Source: Symbiodinium natans (taxonomy: Eukaryota; Sar; Dinophyceae; Suessiales; Symbiodiniaceae). From it: a DNA stretch of 62,000 nt. The stretch is from positions 520,404-582,403 of the forward strand of contig CAJNDS010000202.1 of the NCBI GenBank assembly GCA_905221605.1, given 5' to 3'. Under the pieces are notes generated by a model. It did not search any database and was not told the origin of the DNA. It saw nothing but the letters and a program-made list of their open reading frames with translations. The position numbers were made by a program, and so were the translations under genes. Shown one piece after another: positions 1-11,514 of this stretch; within the stretch, counting starts at the first letter, position 1; each line of letters starts with the position of its first letter.

Positions 1-139
1 CCCCATTCTTGAGAGTTTAGGGTTTAGGGTTTAGGGTTTAGGGCTTAGGGTTGGGGACGTGGAAATGGGTGACTTCTGTGTTTCGGGTTTGCATTGTAGG
101 GCTTAGGACGGCTCGGTTTAGGCTTCCGGGCTTCAGGGT

Positions 140-238
140 CTACTATTTGCTTAAGAAGCCCCCAAAAAATTAAAGATAATAACCCCTAGAAAAAAATATG
201 TTTTAATCTTTTGGGGTGGCTTTTTAAGTAAATAGTAG
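140..238. repeat. MITE-like family B
   Basis: Ends CTACTATTTGCTTAAGAAGC and inverted CTACTATTTACTTAAAAAGC. Confidence 0.8.
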
Positions 239-900
239 GGGTTTGAACTGCTGGCAGGTCGCGGAAGAGGTCGTGCAAGATGTTGCCCGTAGCAGTCTGG
301 TCAGGGATGATGCTCAATCTAAGGTAGATTCTGCACACGCGACTTCACGAGCACCCTAAACCCTAAACCCTAAACCCTAACTGCGTGCCACTCTGAATCT
401 CGACAGCAGCGGTTCGACGGGATAACCCGCTGATATAGCCCTCGTTGAGGGTTTAGGGCCTTTAGGGTTTAATATCCCTTACTAAACTCCAAACTTGGGA
501 TGTTCCCCCTTATACTAACAGTCCTTAACAAGGATTATAGTACCCCCTATGCAATTCCTATTAAGGACTGCTAGTATAAGGGGGAACATCCCAACCCTAA
601 GCCTTACTAAACCCCAAACCCTGAACCCTGAATAGCCTAAACCCCTTGGCAATAATTAGGGCTTAGGGCAGGTATCACCGCAGATGAAGCCTAAATCCCC
701 CAACGAAATCCCACCTAATCATTCGCCCTCAGTAAACCCCTGCGCGTCCATTATTGCGAGAGGAGAGGTATTACCCTTAAAAAGAACTTGAACCTAAACC
801 TCTTCTTCAAACTCGACTATCCCAAAATCCTACACCTAAACCCCCTAAACCCCCTAAACCCCCCAAACCCAACAAACCCCCTAAACCCCCTAAACCCCCT
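143..900. other. left edge, no exon assigned
   Basis: Holds a family B element, a family A element, degenerate CCCTAAA blocks and (760-970) a run of CCCCTAAA-type units. Two short minus frames (EGYISGLSRRTAAVEIQ near 385-440; LSIIPDQTATGNILHDLF near 255-320) look gene-like, but I cannot tie them to a family. Confidence 0.4.
497..593. repeat. MITE-like family A
   Basis: Near-perfect terminal inverted repeats GGGATGTTCCCCCTTATACT ... inverted; ~95 bp; central ATTATAGTACCCCCTAT. Confidence 0.85.
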
Positions 901-983
901 AAACCCCCTAAACCCCCTGAACCCCCGAAACCCCCGAAACCCCCTGAACTCCTGAACACCCCAATTCCCCGAAACCCCCCTAA

Positions 984-1065
984 ACCCGAAGACTCGGGAG
1001 CCTTGTGCTCCGGTGGCGCCAGGCCCATGATGCCATTGGCCTGCTGGGTGTAGAAGAGCTTGTTC
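984..1065 (-). CDS. protease exon NKLFYTQQANGIMGL
   Basis: After a CTCAAG acceptor the minus strand reads NKLFYTQQANGIMGLAPPE then HKAPE. T-Q-x-A-x-G-I-M-G-L is the strongly conserved A1 element after the GC...E strand. The donor is probably one of two GC/GT-like sites near 990. The next exons would lie toward the left edge and are not recognised. Confidence 0.6.
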
Positions 1066-4000
1066 CTTGAGCAGGTTTCGCGGCTTCAGGTTTGGGGTTT
1101 AGGGTTTTGGGTTTGGGGATTGGGGTTTGGGGTTTCGGCTCAGGTTGTTTGTCGCTCCCGAAGAGGTTTAGGTCTGGGGTTTTGCGTTTAGGGCTTAGAG
1201 CTTGAGGTCTGGAGCCGTGTCCAGGGCTTAGGGGTGTTTTGTGTTTTCTGGGACGCGAGGGGCTCTCAGCTTGAGCCACCTCATTTTGGTCTCGACCATA
1301 AGGAATATGCCTTACCCTCTGTGTGGGGGTTCTTCTCCCAATAACACCACTCGTTGTGTGAACTAAACATTCTTGGGGCGTCGTTGGGGCTTAGGGTTTA
1401 GGGCGGGATGTAACTAAGACACCACAGTATGGATGAGATAGCTAGACAAACTGATATGTACATATATATATAGATATTACACATGTTGATTTCCTGATCA
1501 CGGCAGGTTAGAATCGGGGGCATTTGAGGTCTCCGGCCGGCCTTGGGCTGAAGCTTTGGGGTGTCTTTTTGGGTTTGAGGTTTGGGGTCTAGGGCGGTTT
1601 TTTGGCCGCCCACCTGGGCACGCACAGGGGGGCCTAGGGTTCCGGCTTCCTGAACCCCAGAAACCTTACACCAGCCCAGCCTTTAGCCTTTGAAGTTCGA
1701 AACCCCCACTAACTACCCCCTTAACCCGCCCCCCCCCTGCCCCCTCAGTCTTCCCAATGCAGCCTAAACCCCCAAAATGTTCCGGGTTTCGGGTTTCGGC
1801 TATAGGCCATAAGCCCCAAGCCCCAAGCCCTAAACCCTAAACCCGAAACCCTTACCCTAAACCCTAAACCCTAAACCCTGAACCCTGAATCCTTTTCTTC
1901 CAGACTAGTGAGCGGGGGGAGGGGTTCGGGCTTAGGGAGTCTCGGGCTGCCACAGTGACGAATGCTGCAAACCTAAAGGTTCAGGGCTATTTCGGCTTAG
2001 GGTTTAGGGTTTAGGGTTTAGGGTTTGGGGTTTAGGGTTTAGGGTTTAGGGTTTAGGGCTTAAGGTTTAGGATTTAGGGCTTAAGATCCTGTTAAGCCCA
2101 AGTAGGGACAGTCAAAGCAAAATCCCGTGGCCCTTCGGGTTTAGATAACGTGGGGAGCCCCCGTTACCTCACCTCAAGAAACCAGCATTTGGGATTTTCA
2201 TTCAGGGCTTATACGCACGCACCTGTTGTCTAAGCCCATCTTTAAGCAATCCGCCTGAAAGTTAGCACTGTACACTGTGAAAGCAATCCGCGCAAGCGAA
2301 GCTCTAAGCCCCAAGCCCTCAATCCTGAAACCTAAACCCTACACGCTACTCCACTTCAAAAGCCCTTCCTCACTTCCCAAGCCCATAGGGACTATAACCC
2401 TGAGAGCCTTACTTAGGTTTCCGAAACCCTAAACCCTAAACCCTAAACCCTAAACCCTAAACCCTAAACCGCTTATTGGGGCATCTAAACCCCATACTCC
2501 CGGTACCTCCCAAAGAGGCCCGCTCATGAAATGGAATACTCAGGGTTAGGGTTTAGGGTTTAGGGTTTCGGGTTTAGGGTTTCGGTTTTGGGGTTTAGGG
2601 TTTGGGGTTTGGGGTTTAGGGTTTAGGGGTTTAGGGTCTTAACGGCCTGTCGTTTGAGGATTTGTGCCAAGGAGCTCTGAGTTGTGGCAGCCCATCCGAG
2701 CTTTCACCGCCGGGTTTTCTTGGAACACGTCCCCGAGCTTCACCTTAGCTAGCATTTGCTTCAAGAGCACCCCCCCCCCCTCCATTGTTCTTCCCTTTAA
2801 GGGACAGATTCTTCCTTTTAAGGGAACATCGGGAATTTTGTCTATCTTTATTCATGTTTTTTTTTTTTCAAGACGTGCCGGGAGTGCACAGTTTTCCGCA
2901 GGGAACACAATATAAAGGGTTTGTTTGGTCTTTTGGGGCGTCAGTTTCTTGTGGGCTTCGAGTGCTGTAAGCCCCCAAACCCCAAACCCTACACCCCAAA
3001 TCCTAAACCCCAAACCCCAAACCCTAAACCCCAAACCCTAAACCCTAAACCCCAAACCCCGAACCCTAAACCCCAAACCCTAAACCCTACACGAATGTGT
3101 CTAGGCTTGGGAAGTCACCAGCGTTGGGTCTTAGCTGGAGACGCTTCGCCGTATGACGGCTACGAGGTGGCAAGGGCTTCAGGGTTTAGGGGTTGAGGGG
3201 GTTTAGGGTTTAGGGTTACCCTAACCCTAAACCCTCAGTTCCCTAGACTGTGTCTTGGACAAGGCACGTAGTCCTCGAACCAGTGGCCGGAGATCGAACT
3301 CCTTGGATTTTTGGGCGCTCGCTTGGGGTTTTAGGGTTGTTGGCTTTAGGGCTTTAGGGTTTCAGGGTTGTTGGCTTTAGGGTTTTTAGGGTTTTAGGGT
3401 TGCTGGGTTTTAGGGTTTGGGGTTTTGGGCCTTTGGGGCTTTAGGGTTTTAGGGTTTTCGAGCTTTAGGGTTGTTGGCAAGTTGTTGGGTTTAGGGTGTT
3501 TAGGCTTCAGGGTGTAAAGTTTAGGGGAAGCATTGGGAGTTTGGGCTCCAATCCCCAAAACAAGACACGGAAGAAAAATAGTAGACTGGATGGTTACCGC
3601 AGGCTTTTTGTCTGGGGGGGGGGGGGGGGGGTGGCAGCACTGTGCCGCCCCTCGATCTCAACATGTTTGAGAAGTTCTACTTCTCTTGGTCCCTTATTAT
3701 TCAGACCACCCACGACACAACTAAAGGACATCCAAAAACGAATTGGGGATCTACTATTTGCTTAAGAACACCCCCCCCCCCAAAAAAAAAAATGAATAAT
3801 AAATAAGTAAAACACAATAAATAAAAAAATGGATACATAAATAAATGAAAGATTATCATCCCTGTATTACCCTTGCAAGGAAGGCTGTTTCTGCCTCTTG
3901 TTTGTGTGGTTCTTAAGCAAATCGTAGGGATTCGGTCATCTAGCAGGCCAAGGCCGCGTGGCCTTTCGGGTCTGGCCCTAAACCCTAAACCCTAAACCCT

Positions 4001-7000
4001 AAACCCTAAACCCTAAACCCTAATGTTCATGGGCATCTCGCTTGGACCCCTCAGGCTGTACGATTGGGTTTGGGGACGTTTAGGGTCTAGGGTTCAGGGT
4101 TGACTACTGTGTAGGGTTTAGGGTTTAGGGTTTAGGGTTTAGGGTTTAGGGTTTAGGGTTTAGGGTCTAGAGTTCTTGCAGACATGGTGCCCTTCGGAGT
4201 ACTTTTCGGTGTATTGGCACCTCCGTGTGCTCTGCATGGCCGGGGCACTCTGGTGCGGGGCTTTGGGTTTAGGGCTGCATACCATAGGGTTTAGGGTTGA
4301 GGGTTTAGGGCTTAAGGAACTGGATGAACTAGGGAATTCGTGTCAGAGGTGCCTCTGTGGTCCCTTTGAGGCACCGGAAAATCCCTTCATACGAGTCCGG
4401 CACTCCTCCCAAATTTCTTGGCCGGATCTTCCCCTTTGGGACCGGGGGTTCCTTCAAAGTCACATAGATCTGATTAGAGGGGTTTAGGGTTTAGGGTTTA
4501 GGGTTTGGGTTTAGGGTTTAGGGTTTAGGGTTTAGGGTTTAGGGTTGAGGGTTGAGGGTTGAGGGTTGAGGGTTTAGGGTTTAGGGTTTAGGGTTTAGGG
4601 TTTAGGGTTTAGGGTTTAGGGTTTAGGGTTTAGGGTTTAGGGTTTAGGGTTTAGGGTTTAGGGTTTAGGGTTTAGGGTTTAGGGTGGATTTGAGCGGTCT
4701 CCAAGTCCTAAATTTACTTCAAAGCTTCCAAGGTAGTTCCTTTTGGGGTTAGGGAATGGGAGATTCTGGTATACTCCCCCAAAAAGGTATTACATAGGAG
4801 CCTTTGGGTAAGCTGAAACTTACCCTGAACACTAAACCCTAAACCCTAAACCCTAAACCCTAAACCACGGAAGAAAAGCTGCATCCCTGAAAACCGCCGC
4901 TCGGAGTCTTGCGGGCCGCAGTTCCCAGATCCGAGGCCCCCCTTGCTTGGAGGTTCATGGTTTAGGGTTTAGGGTTTAGGGTTAGTAACCGACTATAACT
5001 GTCCTGATAACCCACTTATCAGCCCCTGAAGTACCCTTACAGGGTTCGAGGTACAGTTATAAGTACGGTTACAAGGGGGTGAATAAGTACCATGAACCTC
5101 CAAGTAGTTGAAGAAGTTCGGGCCTCGGGTCCCTTTCTATGTTGTGGGGGAGGGCGGGGGGGGGGAGGGAACACAACATTCCCTAAGTTCCTTGGTACAA
5201 CCCTAAACCCTAAACCCTAAGCCCTAAGCCCTAAACCCTAAACCCTAAACCCTACATAAGTCAGATTTAGGGCACCTTAAGGCTTGTAGTTTTGTAGCTC
5301 CTGTTTAGGGTTTAGGGTTTAGGGTTTAGGGGCTTACGGGCTTGGGGTTAAGGGCTTTGAGTTTAGGGTTTTGGAGGCTTAGGTTAGGTGCCGCGAAAGT
5401 AATTAAGCAACTCGGATGCTGCCTCCCCCCAGTCATCTTGGAAAACAACTTCTGAGTTCCTCCTCTGAAACTATTTGAACCTTGTCCCGCTCCCTCTTTT
5501 GGCAGCCCCGTAACCATCTTGTGGTAAGGGTACCCCTTTTTGCGCTTTGTCGTTTTTTTTTTTCTCCCGGGTACCTGAAGCCCAACAAAAAAGGTAAAGG
5601 GCACGACAACTGGGCTACCAAGCCCCTTTGGCGTGCTTGTTGCGTCTGGGGCGGCTGCGGACTGCTTGGTGCTGGAAGACGGAGCGACTTTCGGCTTATA
5701 CTTGTGGCATTCACAAACATGGATGTTCGTCTCCAGGCCAGTCTATCCAGTACGAGCACGAACCGCCACTGCTGTGTAGTTTCTGGGCAGCTTCCGTATG
5801 TTTCTCTATGCTGGATTTGGTGCTCAAGATATCTGTATGTTTCTTGTGCTTCTTTCGCAAGCAACAGGGGCACAAAACACAGAGGAAGCTACACCACAAA
5901 AGCACCATCAATTGCCCAAGTGCTATGTCTGATCGTGATGTGCAGTTTAGCAGAACCCCTCAAAAAAAACAAGGTACTATTCCCTATAAAACGCTGATAA
6001 GGAAGAACATGGTTGTGGGGGTTCTTAAGCAAAAGTAGTAGCTTGGGGTTTAGTTTACTTCGAGTGCTTTGGCCCGGTACTATAGGGGCCTTAATGATTA
6101 GAATAGGGTTTTGGGGGTTGTTGTAGTATTACTATATAACGAGACTATAAGGGCATATTACTAATAATTTTTCCGACCCCTAGATAACGCGATCCGCCCT
6201 CCCCGCTCCTAGGACGAAGTTCCCCGGGCCCTCCACTGCGCCTGTTCTCAAAGCAGTGCTCACAGTGCAGCTCCGCTTTACCTCGCAGGCAATGTCGAGC
6301 ATTCTCCAGTTCACCGCTATCTTTGGGTTACGTGTAGCAAGGTCCTGCGCAAGAGTAAACAGGTTGCCCTCTCTGTGTCTCTCCCTGTCTCCTCGTATGC
6401 TTCTGCTGCCCTTCCCTCTCTCTCTCTCTCTCTCCACGTCCGCGTACACAACCAAGAAGTTGTAATGCGTTTGCGGACCACCAAAACAGAGATATTCATA
6501 TATTCATATATCTATATAAAATATAAATAAACAAATATATAAATAAATAAATATATATATATATATACATATGTCTATATAGATACATATATATATATAT
6601 GTGTGTGTGTGAGACTGTGTAGATGTGTGTATTTACATAAAGACACGTACACACATATGTACAGGGCTAGCGATGCAGCGCAGCGGCAGGGCGTCCATTC
6701 CGCTGTCTTGGACTGGCTCATGTAAAAGCCTGGCTCCTGCCAGGTTTAGGGTTTATAGGGTTTATAGGGTTTATAGGGTTTATAGGGTTTATAGGGTTTA
6801 TAGGGTTTATAGGGTTTATAGGGTTTATAGGGTTTATAGGGTTTATAGGGTTTATAGGGTTTTGGGGCATGTTCCCCTCTATACTAACAGTCCTGAATAG
6901 GGATTATACTCTAGTCCGAATTAAGGTCTGTTAGCATAAGGGGGAACATCCCAGATTCAGGCTTCGTGTGTCGCGGCCCTAAGGTTTGGGGCTTAGGGTT

Positions 7001-7105
7001 TACAGGCTTCATCTACCATTTGCTTAGGAGCCCCCCAAAAAGCTAAACATATGGTTCTTCCTGATAAGCGTGAGGAAGGTATTTCAATCGTTCGTTTTTT
7101 GTTTT

Positions 7106-7136
<31 letters not shown>

Positions 7137-8196
7137 TTCTGGGCAAATAGTCGTTCATGTCTCGGGGCCGAAGGCTGAGGGTTAATTCTTGCTTTTCAGG
7201 TTTAGGGTTTAGGGTTTAGGGTTTAGGGTTTAGGGTTTAGGGTTTAGGGTTTAGGGTTTAGGGTTTAGGGTTTAGGGCCTGGGCGTTAACGACCTCTAAA
7301 GACCTTCATTCTTCAAGCCGAAGCCAACAGGCAGGATCGATCGTGCTCCAGTGCAATGCTGGCTTTGATCGCTCAAGCCTCCTGAAAGATATCATGCCTT
7401 GAAAGACTGAAGCTTTTCTGGCTGGGGGGGAGGGAGGCGGGAGGGGCACAAAGCTTAAGTGAGCATCAGAGTTGGTTAAAGGTTACCTACTCAACACCTA
7501 TGGTTTAGAGCTTTAAACCCCACCCCAAACCCTAAACCCTAAACCCTCAGCCAAGGAGCCAGGTGTCTCCCACAGTGGTCGCAGCCGCCGCCTGACGTAC
7601 GAAGTGCGAAGACTTGCGTTTTTCCACCAAGGCATGTTGAGAGGGTTCGACTAAAGGGTTTGGGGTAGTTTAGGGTTTAATCTAAGGGTCCTGAATGTGG
7701 TACCTTACCTCCTTTAGAGGGTTCTGAAGTAAGGGCCCTTGGAGGGTGGGGTGCGCCTATGCTGGCCCATATAAGGGGTAGAGAAGGGGTCCCCTTTCTA
7801 AGGGCCCATAAGGGACCATATAACTACCCTTAGAAGGTTCCTTGGATCTTGGACCTAGGAAGTGTAGAATTGTGTGTAGGGTTTTAAAGCTTAGGGCTCG
7901 CGGTTTAGGGTGTGGGTTTCGGGTCCCGAGCTTATACAGTTCAGGGTATAACAGGGTCCTTCAGGGAGGGGGGTTCATGGGTAGGTACCTCGGGAACCTT
8001 CGAGAAGTTCAGGGAGCCTTTTGGGAACAATGGGGGCATTCGGGAACCTTGGAACCTTGGGTTACGTTGCCCTTGTACCCCCCGCCCGTAAGAACCCGAT
8101 AAACGTAAAACTGCGAGACCTGAGACTGTGTTGGAGCCCGGGCGCAGGGGAAGCCAAGCAGGTGGCTACCCGTGTCGATGATGACAGAGGTAAGCC
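984..8196 (-). CDS. A1-family aspartic protease, multi-exon, 3' end off the window
   Basis: Secreted or endomembrane pepsin-fold protease (plasmepsin V/nepenthesin-like by motif order). Reading the minus strand from 8,196 down, separate exons give, in family order: the first catalytic motif VIIDTGSHLLGFPC; a CDHCGRH cysteine cluster; CQYTEKYSEG; KVKLGD followed by ARMGCHNSE; and NKLFYTQQANGIMGL. The last corresponds to the conserved dGImGL strand before the flap-distal half. The second catalytic Asp (DSGT/DTGT) is not seen and should lie left of base 1. The N-terminal signal and prodomain exons were not found. At least one junction (2,676 to 1,065) joins in frame with a GC donor and AG acceptor. 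Introns are full of TTTAGGG blocks and MITE-like elements. The motif set and order make the family likely; the exact exon set is partly inferred. Confidence 0.62.
2676..2748 (-). CDS. protease exon KVKLGD...GCHNSE, acceptor made by a MITE end
   Basis: A 73-nt exon. It begins right after a terminal sequence ending AAATGCTAG, which is the end of MITE family B, so the element supplies the splice acceptor. It codes KVKLGDVFQENPAVKA then RMGCHNSE. It ends GA|GCTCC (GC donor) and joins the exon at 1,065 in frame to give HNSENKLFY. D-x-V-x-L-G and F/M-G-C are A1 features. Confidence 0.55.
3750..3930. repeat. MITE-like family B
   Basis: CTACTATTTGCTTAAGAACA ... GTTCTTAAGCAAATCGTAGG; AT-rich middle. 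Confidence 0.75.
4176..4250 (-). CDS. protease exon CQYTEKYSEG
   Basis: After a CAG acceptor the frame reads SAPAMQSTRRCQYTEKYSEG. C-x-Y-x3-Y-x-E-G is the A1 signature before the flap; the family usually has S after EG, here H. The donor side is unresolved. Confidence 0.55.
4483..4684 (+). repeat. long TTTAGGG array
   Basis: About 28 heptamers with a GGGTTGA sub-block near 4,546-4,575. Confidence 0.9.
4949..5107. repeat. MITE-like family C with TTTAGGG insert
   Basis: Ends CTTGGAGGTTCATGG and inverted; three TTTAGGG units interrupt the left arm. Confidence 0.8.
5577..5745 (-). CDS. possible protease exon (weak)
   Basis: A minus frame after an AG reads HVCECHKYKPKVAPSSST and stays open to a CAG before GTACCC. 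C-x-C, Y-x-P and SSST resemble the stretch after the cysteine cluster in A1 proteases, and the position in gene order fits. All three minus frames and two plus frames are open across 5,480-5,870, so this could be chance. Confidence 0.25.
5950..6041. repeat. MITE-like family B, partial
   Basis: Right arm GGGGGTTCTTAAGCAAAAGT; left arm decayed. Confidence 0.6.
6086..6182. repeat. MITE-like family G
   Basis: GGGGCCTTAATGATTAGAAT ... ACTAATAATTTTTCCGACCC. Confidence 0.75.
6480..6660 (+). repeat. AT/GT microsatellite
   Basis: (TA)n, (TGTG)n and ATACATAT tracts after a CT-rich (CTCT)n stretch at 6,415-6,437. Confidence 0.85.
6744..6862 (+). repeat. TTTATAGGG nonamer array
   Basis: About 12 near-perfect 9-bp units, a telomere-variant that adds TA. 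Followed at once by a family A element. A related nonamer block lies at 40,645-40,765. Confidence 0.9.
6863..6953. repeat. MITE-like family A
   Basis: Same ends as 497-593, slightly shortened left arm. Confidence 0.8.
7010..7153. repeat. MITE-like family B
   Basis: CTACCATTTGCTTAGGAGCC left arm, decayed right arm after a long G run. Confidence 0.65.
7548..7591 (-). CDS. protease exon with CxxCGxH
   Basis: After a CAG acceptor at 7,592 the frame reads GGCDHCGRHLAPWL. The C-x2-C-G-x-H-x2-P pattern follows the catalytic strand in plasmepsin V-like and related protist A1 proteases. It lies directly downstream of the DTGS exon in gene order. The 3' border is approximate. Confidence 0.5.
8130..8196 (-). 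CDS. protease exon with catalytic DTGS
   Basis: The minus strand reads LTSVIIDTGSHLLGFPCA. The Asp-Thr-Gly-Ser codons lie at 8,165-8,176. The beta-strand hydrophobics before DTG and the F-P-C after it match A1 proteases. An AG lies just upstream of the exon; the donor is uncertain (GC after PC, or GT further on). Confidence 0.65.
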
Positions 8197-8766
8197 TCAA
8201 GAAAGTGCAGGCTTAAGACCGTAGACCTCTGAAACCTTAATATTAGACCCTTCCCTACCCCCTACTATTCAGGGCTTTCTGCCGGCACTTTCTGCAGCCG
8301 CAGACTTCACACAATATTCAAGGTTTTTGGGGTTTAGGGAAGGGGAGGGGATTGAACCTCTGAACCCCTTCCCTTGCATTCCGGACTCATAGTGTTGCCA
8401 GGCAGATTCATTTTCTGAGCTCACTTGGAAATCACGAAAGATGCGTAAGCAAGGGGGCATGCATGAATGTATCACTCAAACATATCCGGGCAATTTCCCG
8501 CCAAACATCCCGAGCCAATCCAAAGTTCACAAAGCCAAGCCCCTAAACAAAAAAGCCTTGGCTGTCGTGCTGTTTCGCCTCAAAACCTTAAGAAGTCCCT
8601 AAACCCTACACCCTTTTAAACCCTAAGACATAAACCCTAAATAAACCCCAAGCCCTCGTAAATCTCAAGCCTTGGCTTGTGGGTTACTTTCGGGCGTGAA
8701 GCTGTGGGTCGCTTGCTTGCTTTCCAGCCGCCTAGCCGACACTCAGAATGCAGGGTGGGGCGTTTA

Positions 8767-8865
8767 AACCTGGGACCCTCTTTACCTACATTTTCATGGG
8801 TTCTCCTCTACTAGTTAAGGGTGGTTACTACTAAACTGTAGGTAAATGGGGGCCCCAGGTAGGGT
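8767..8865. repeat. MITE-like family E
   Basis: ACCTGGGACCCTCTTTACCT and inverted ACCTGGGGCCCCCATTTACC. Confidence 0.8.
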
Positions 8866-9060
8866 TTGAGGCTCAAGTGTTTGGGATTTCGCTGTGCCGG
8901 GTTTCAGGGGCTTAGAGTTTTTTGCTGCCACCTGCCCAGCTGAGTGGGTTTAGACGTTTAGGGTTTCTGCTGCAGAGGATACATCGGTTGGGAAGTCTAT
9001 TTTGGGCACGCGTCTCAACTTTCAGAGCAGAAGGCCTTGTACAAGCGTAAGCCCAGAGGC

Positions 9061-9172
9061 CTTTACCATTTGCTTAAGAACCACCCAAAAAAACACAGAA
9101 TGTTCTTCTGTATCAGGGTCATATAGGGCTGAGTATCCTTTATTTCTTGGGGGTTCTTATGCAAAGAGCAGT
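9061..9172. repeat. MITE-like family B
   Basis: TACCATTTGCTTAAGAACCA ... GGGGGTTCTTATGCAAAGAG. Confidence 0.75.
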
Positions 9173-9504
9173 TTAAAACCCTAAACTCTTTTTGAAGCTG
9201 GAGTTGCTGACTGCCAAACCCTAAACCCTAAACCCTAAACCCTAAACCCTAGAGACTTACTTCGCGGGTCGTGTCCAAGCGGCTGCGCTTTGGGTGTCCC
9301 CACCTGGAGGTCTGTGAAGTAGTAGGCATACCTCGGACAGCCAGTCAGGGAACGGGAGGTTACCTGGAATCCCAAAGTATGTAAAAAAAAGCAAAGCCTC
9401 AAACCTTAAACCCTAAACCCTAGCCCCCCTAAAAAAGTGGCATTATGTTGTAAAATTTGGGAGGTTTGGCAGGGTTTAGGGGAGGCAGTGCTGCTGGGAA
9501 TCTC

Positions 9505-9672
9505 ATGAACTGTACTTAGAACCCACTCAAAAGCCCCTTAAAGTGCCCTAAAATGCCTCTAAGTACAGTTATAATTGGTTACTGACCCTAAACCCTAAAC
9601 CCTAACCCAAAACCTTAACCCCGAACCCCTAAAACCTGAACCCCAACATAAGTACCATGAACCTCCAAGTAG
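9505..9672. repeat. MITE-like family C, rearranged
   Basis: Right arm AGTACCATGAACCTCCAAGT; the middle holds CCCTAAA units. Confidence 0.6.
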
Positions 9673-9763
9673 AGGCGCGCAAGAGAAGGCGCCAAGACAC
9701 CTTCGACAAATGCGATCCATCCAATAGAAAACCATGAGGGTTTAGGGTTTAGGGTTGAGGGTT

Positions 9764-9860
9764 TACTTGAAGGTTCATGGTACTTGCTAACCAATGATAA
9801 CTGTACTGATAACCCTACTTATCATACCCCCAAGGGTTAAAAATAGAACCTAACTCTCAT
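9764..9860. repeat. MITE-like family C, left part
   Basis: CTTGAAGGTTCATGGTACTT with the ATAACTGTACTGATAACC core. Confidence 0.65.
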
Positions 9861-10028
9861 CCTTTAGGTCTTAGATTCTTGCGGTTACCCCCCCTTGGCC
9901 AAGACAGAAAAGATTTCGAACCATGTCCCATTGCTCCGTTGAACTGACAGCCATCCTACTTCGCCAGGAAGTGCTGCAGACTTGCTGGCGCGGAGATTTC
10001 TCTGATCTGGCCTCTGAGAAACCATATT

Positions 10029-10153
10029 CTACTATTTGCTTCAGAACCCCCCAAAGAATACAAAGAATACAAGAGAATAATCCCTATACGGTCCTTATAA
10101 GGAAGTGTGTGTGTGTGTGTGGATTCTTGTGGGGTTCTTAAAGCAAATAGAAG
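10029..10153. repeat. MITE-like family B
   Basis: CTACTATTTGCTTCAGAACC ... GGGTTCTTAAAGCAAATAGA. Confidence 0.78.
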
Positions 10154-11190
10154 TCTTGCATGGAAACCCCTACAGGCATCAGGAGGGAATTTCTGAAGTA
10201 TGTCTACGAAGAAAGCAACTCCTGCAAAAGACGTTCAAACATGTGGCGACTGACCCGCCCAGTGAAAGAAAGCCTACACCCTACGCCCTGAACCCTGCCT
10301 AAACCCCTAAGCAGAGAGCAATGGGACGGACCAACATTTTGGAGCGTGCACCCCCCCCCCCCCCCCCCCCCCCCCCGCCGAAATTTTGCGTTGAGGACTT
10401 TATGCCTCTGCGCAGCTGCAGCGTTGTTGAAACTACCTAGACCCAGGAGAAAGCTGGGAATTAAATCGGTACCCTTTTTGGTTTGGGCCTACTCTGGGTC
10501 CTAGACTACTTGGTGAAAAGTGACATCGAAGTCCACATAAAGTTCTCTTTGCAAATGCCCGGGTTCTACCCCCCCCGACTAACCGCCAAGCTGACCCGCC
10601 CTAAAGCCCGAAAGCCTAAACCCTAAGCCCTAAAACCCTGAACCCGAAACCCTAAACCCCAAAACCTAAGCCCCAAGACCCCCGAAACCCTAAACTAACT
10701 CCCTGAACCCCAAACCCTTAAACCCTAAAACCCTAAACCCTAAACCTTAAACCCTAAACCCGGCAGGCCGCGCGTTGAGGTTGCCGTAGAGCCTCGCGCG
10801 TTCCACACCAGGTGCCTCGTCCGCGCCTCTGTCGGGACAAGGGTCGCTTGGGCCCTTTGCAGGGAGTCGATATCGGGCTTTGCTATGAGGAGTTTAGGGT
10901 TTAGGGTTTAGGGTTTAGGGTTTAGGGTTTAGGGTTTAGGAGTTGAGGACGTTATGAGGAGTTTGGGGCTTTAGGGCTTAGGGGTATCAAGGTTTGTTGT
11001 TCAGGGCTTTCAAGTAGTTTTAGGGATTCAGGAGCTTTGGGCTTGTGGGATTTGTCAGGAGGTTTAGGGTTTAGGGTTTAGGGTTTAGGGTTTAGGGTGG
11101 TAGGGTTGAGGGGCCAGGGGGGTCAGGCTCTTGGGTCATGAGCAGCTGGCGGCCTTGAGGGCCATGACCGCGAAATCTTGCTCTAGGTGT

Positions 11191-11296
11191 TTGTTTAGGG
11201 TTTAGGGTTTAGGGTTTAGGGTTTAGGGTTTAGGGTTTAGGGTTTAGGGTTTAGGGTTTAGGGTTTAGGGTTTAGGGTTTAGGGTTTAGGGTTTAC
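11191..11296 (+). repeat. TTTAGGG array
   Basis: About 15 perfect heptamers. Confidence 0.9.
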
Positions 11297-11514
11297 ACTG
11301 TGGGGAGGGCTTAAGGTTTGCAGGGTTGAGGGTGTTAGGGGGCCCTCGACTACCATGCCCTTTACCACTTCGCCCCCCCCCCCCCCCCCCCAAAGCAAAA
11401 CTCGTCAGTTCAAACGCATTTGCTGGGTACCGGATCTTTGCTCAAACCCTCTGGCGCTAAATCCTGGTGACTGAGCCCTCAAGCCCCATAAGCGTTCTAC
11501 AACACCCGAAAAAC

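Noticed and set aside
807-1028. Open frame with GLGGLGG repeats
   Set aside because: Translation of CCCCTAAA units; overlaps the protease exon in another frame.
1276-1350. Minus frame WCYWEKNPHTEGKAY, resembling the protease C-x-Y...EG motif
   Set aside because: Lies downstream in order of the better CQYTEKYSEG and GCHNSE exons, so it does not fit the gene; probably chance.
5482-5997. 171-residue plus-strand frame
   Set aside because: No motif, several competing frames, ends in a family B element; all other genes are minus.
6625-6900. Open frame with RVYRVYR repeats
   Set aside because: Translation of the TTTATAGGG array.
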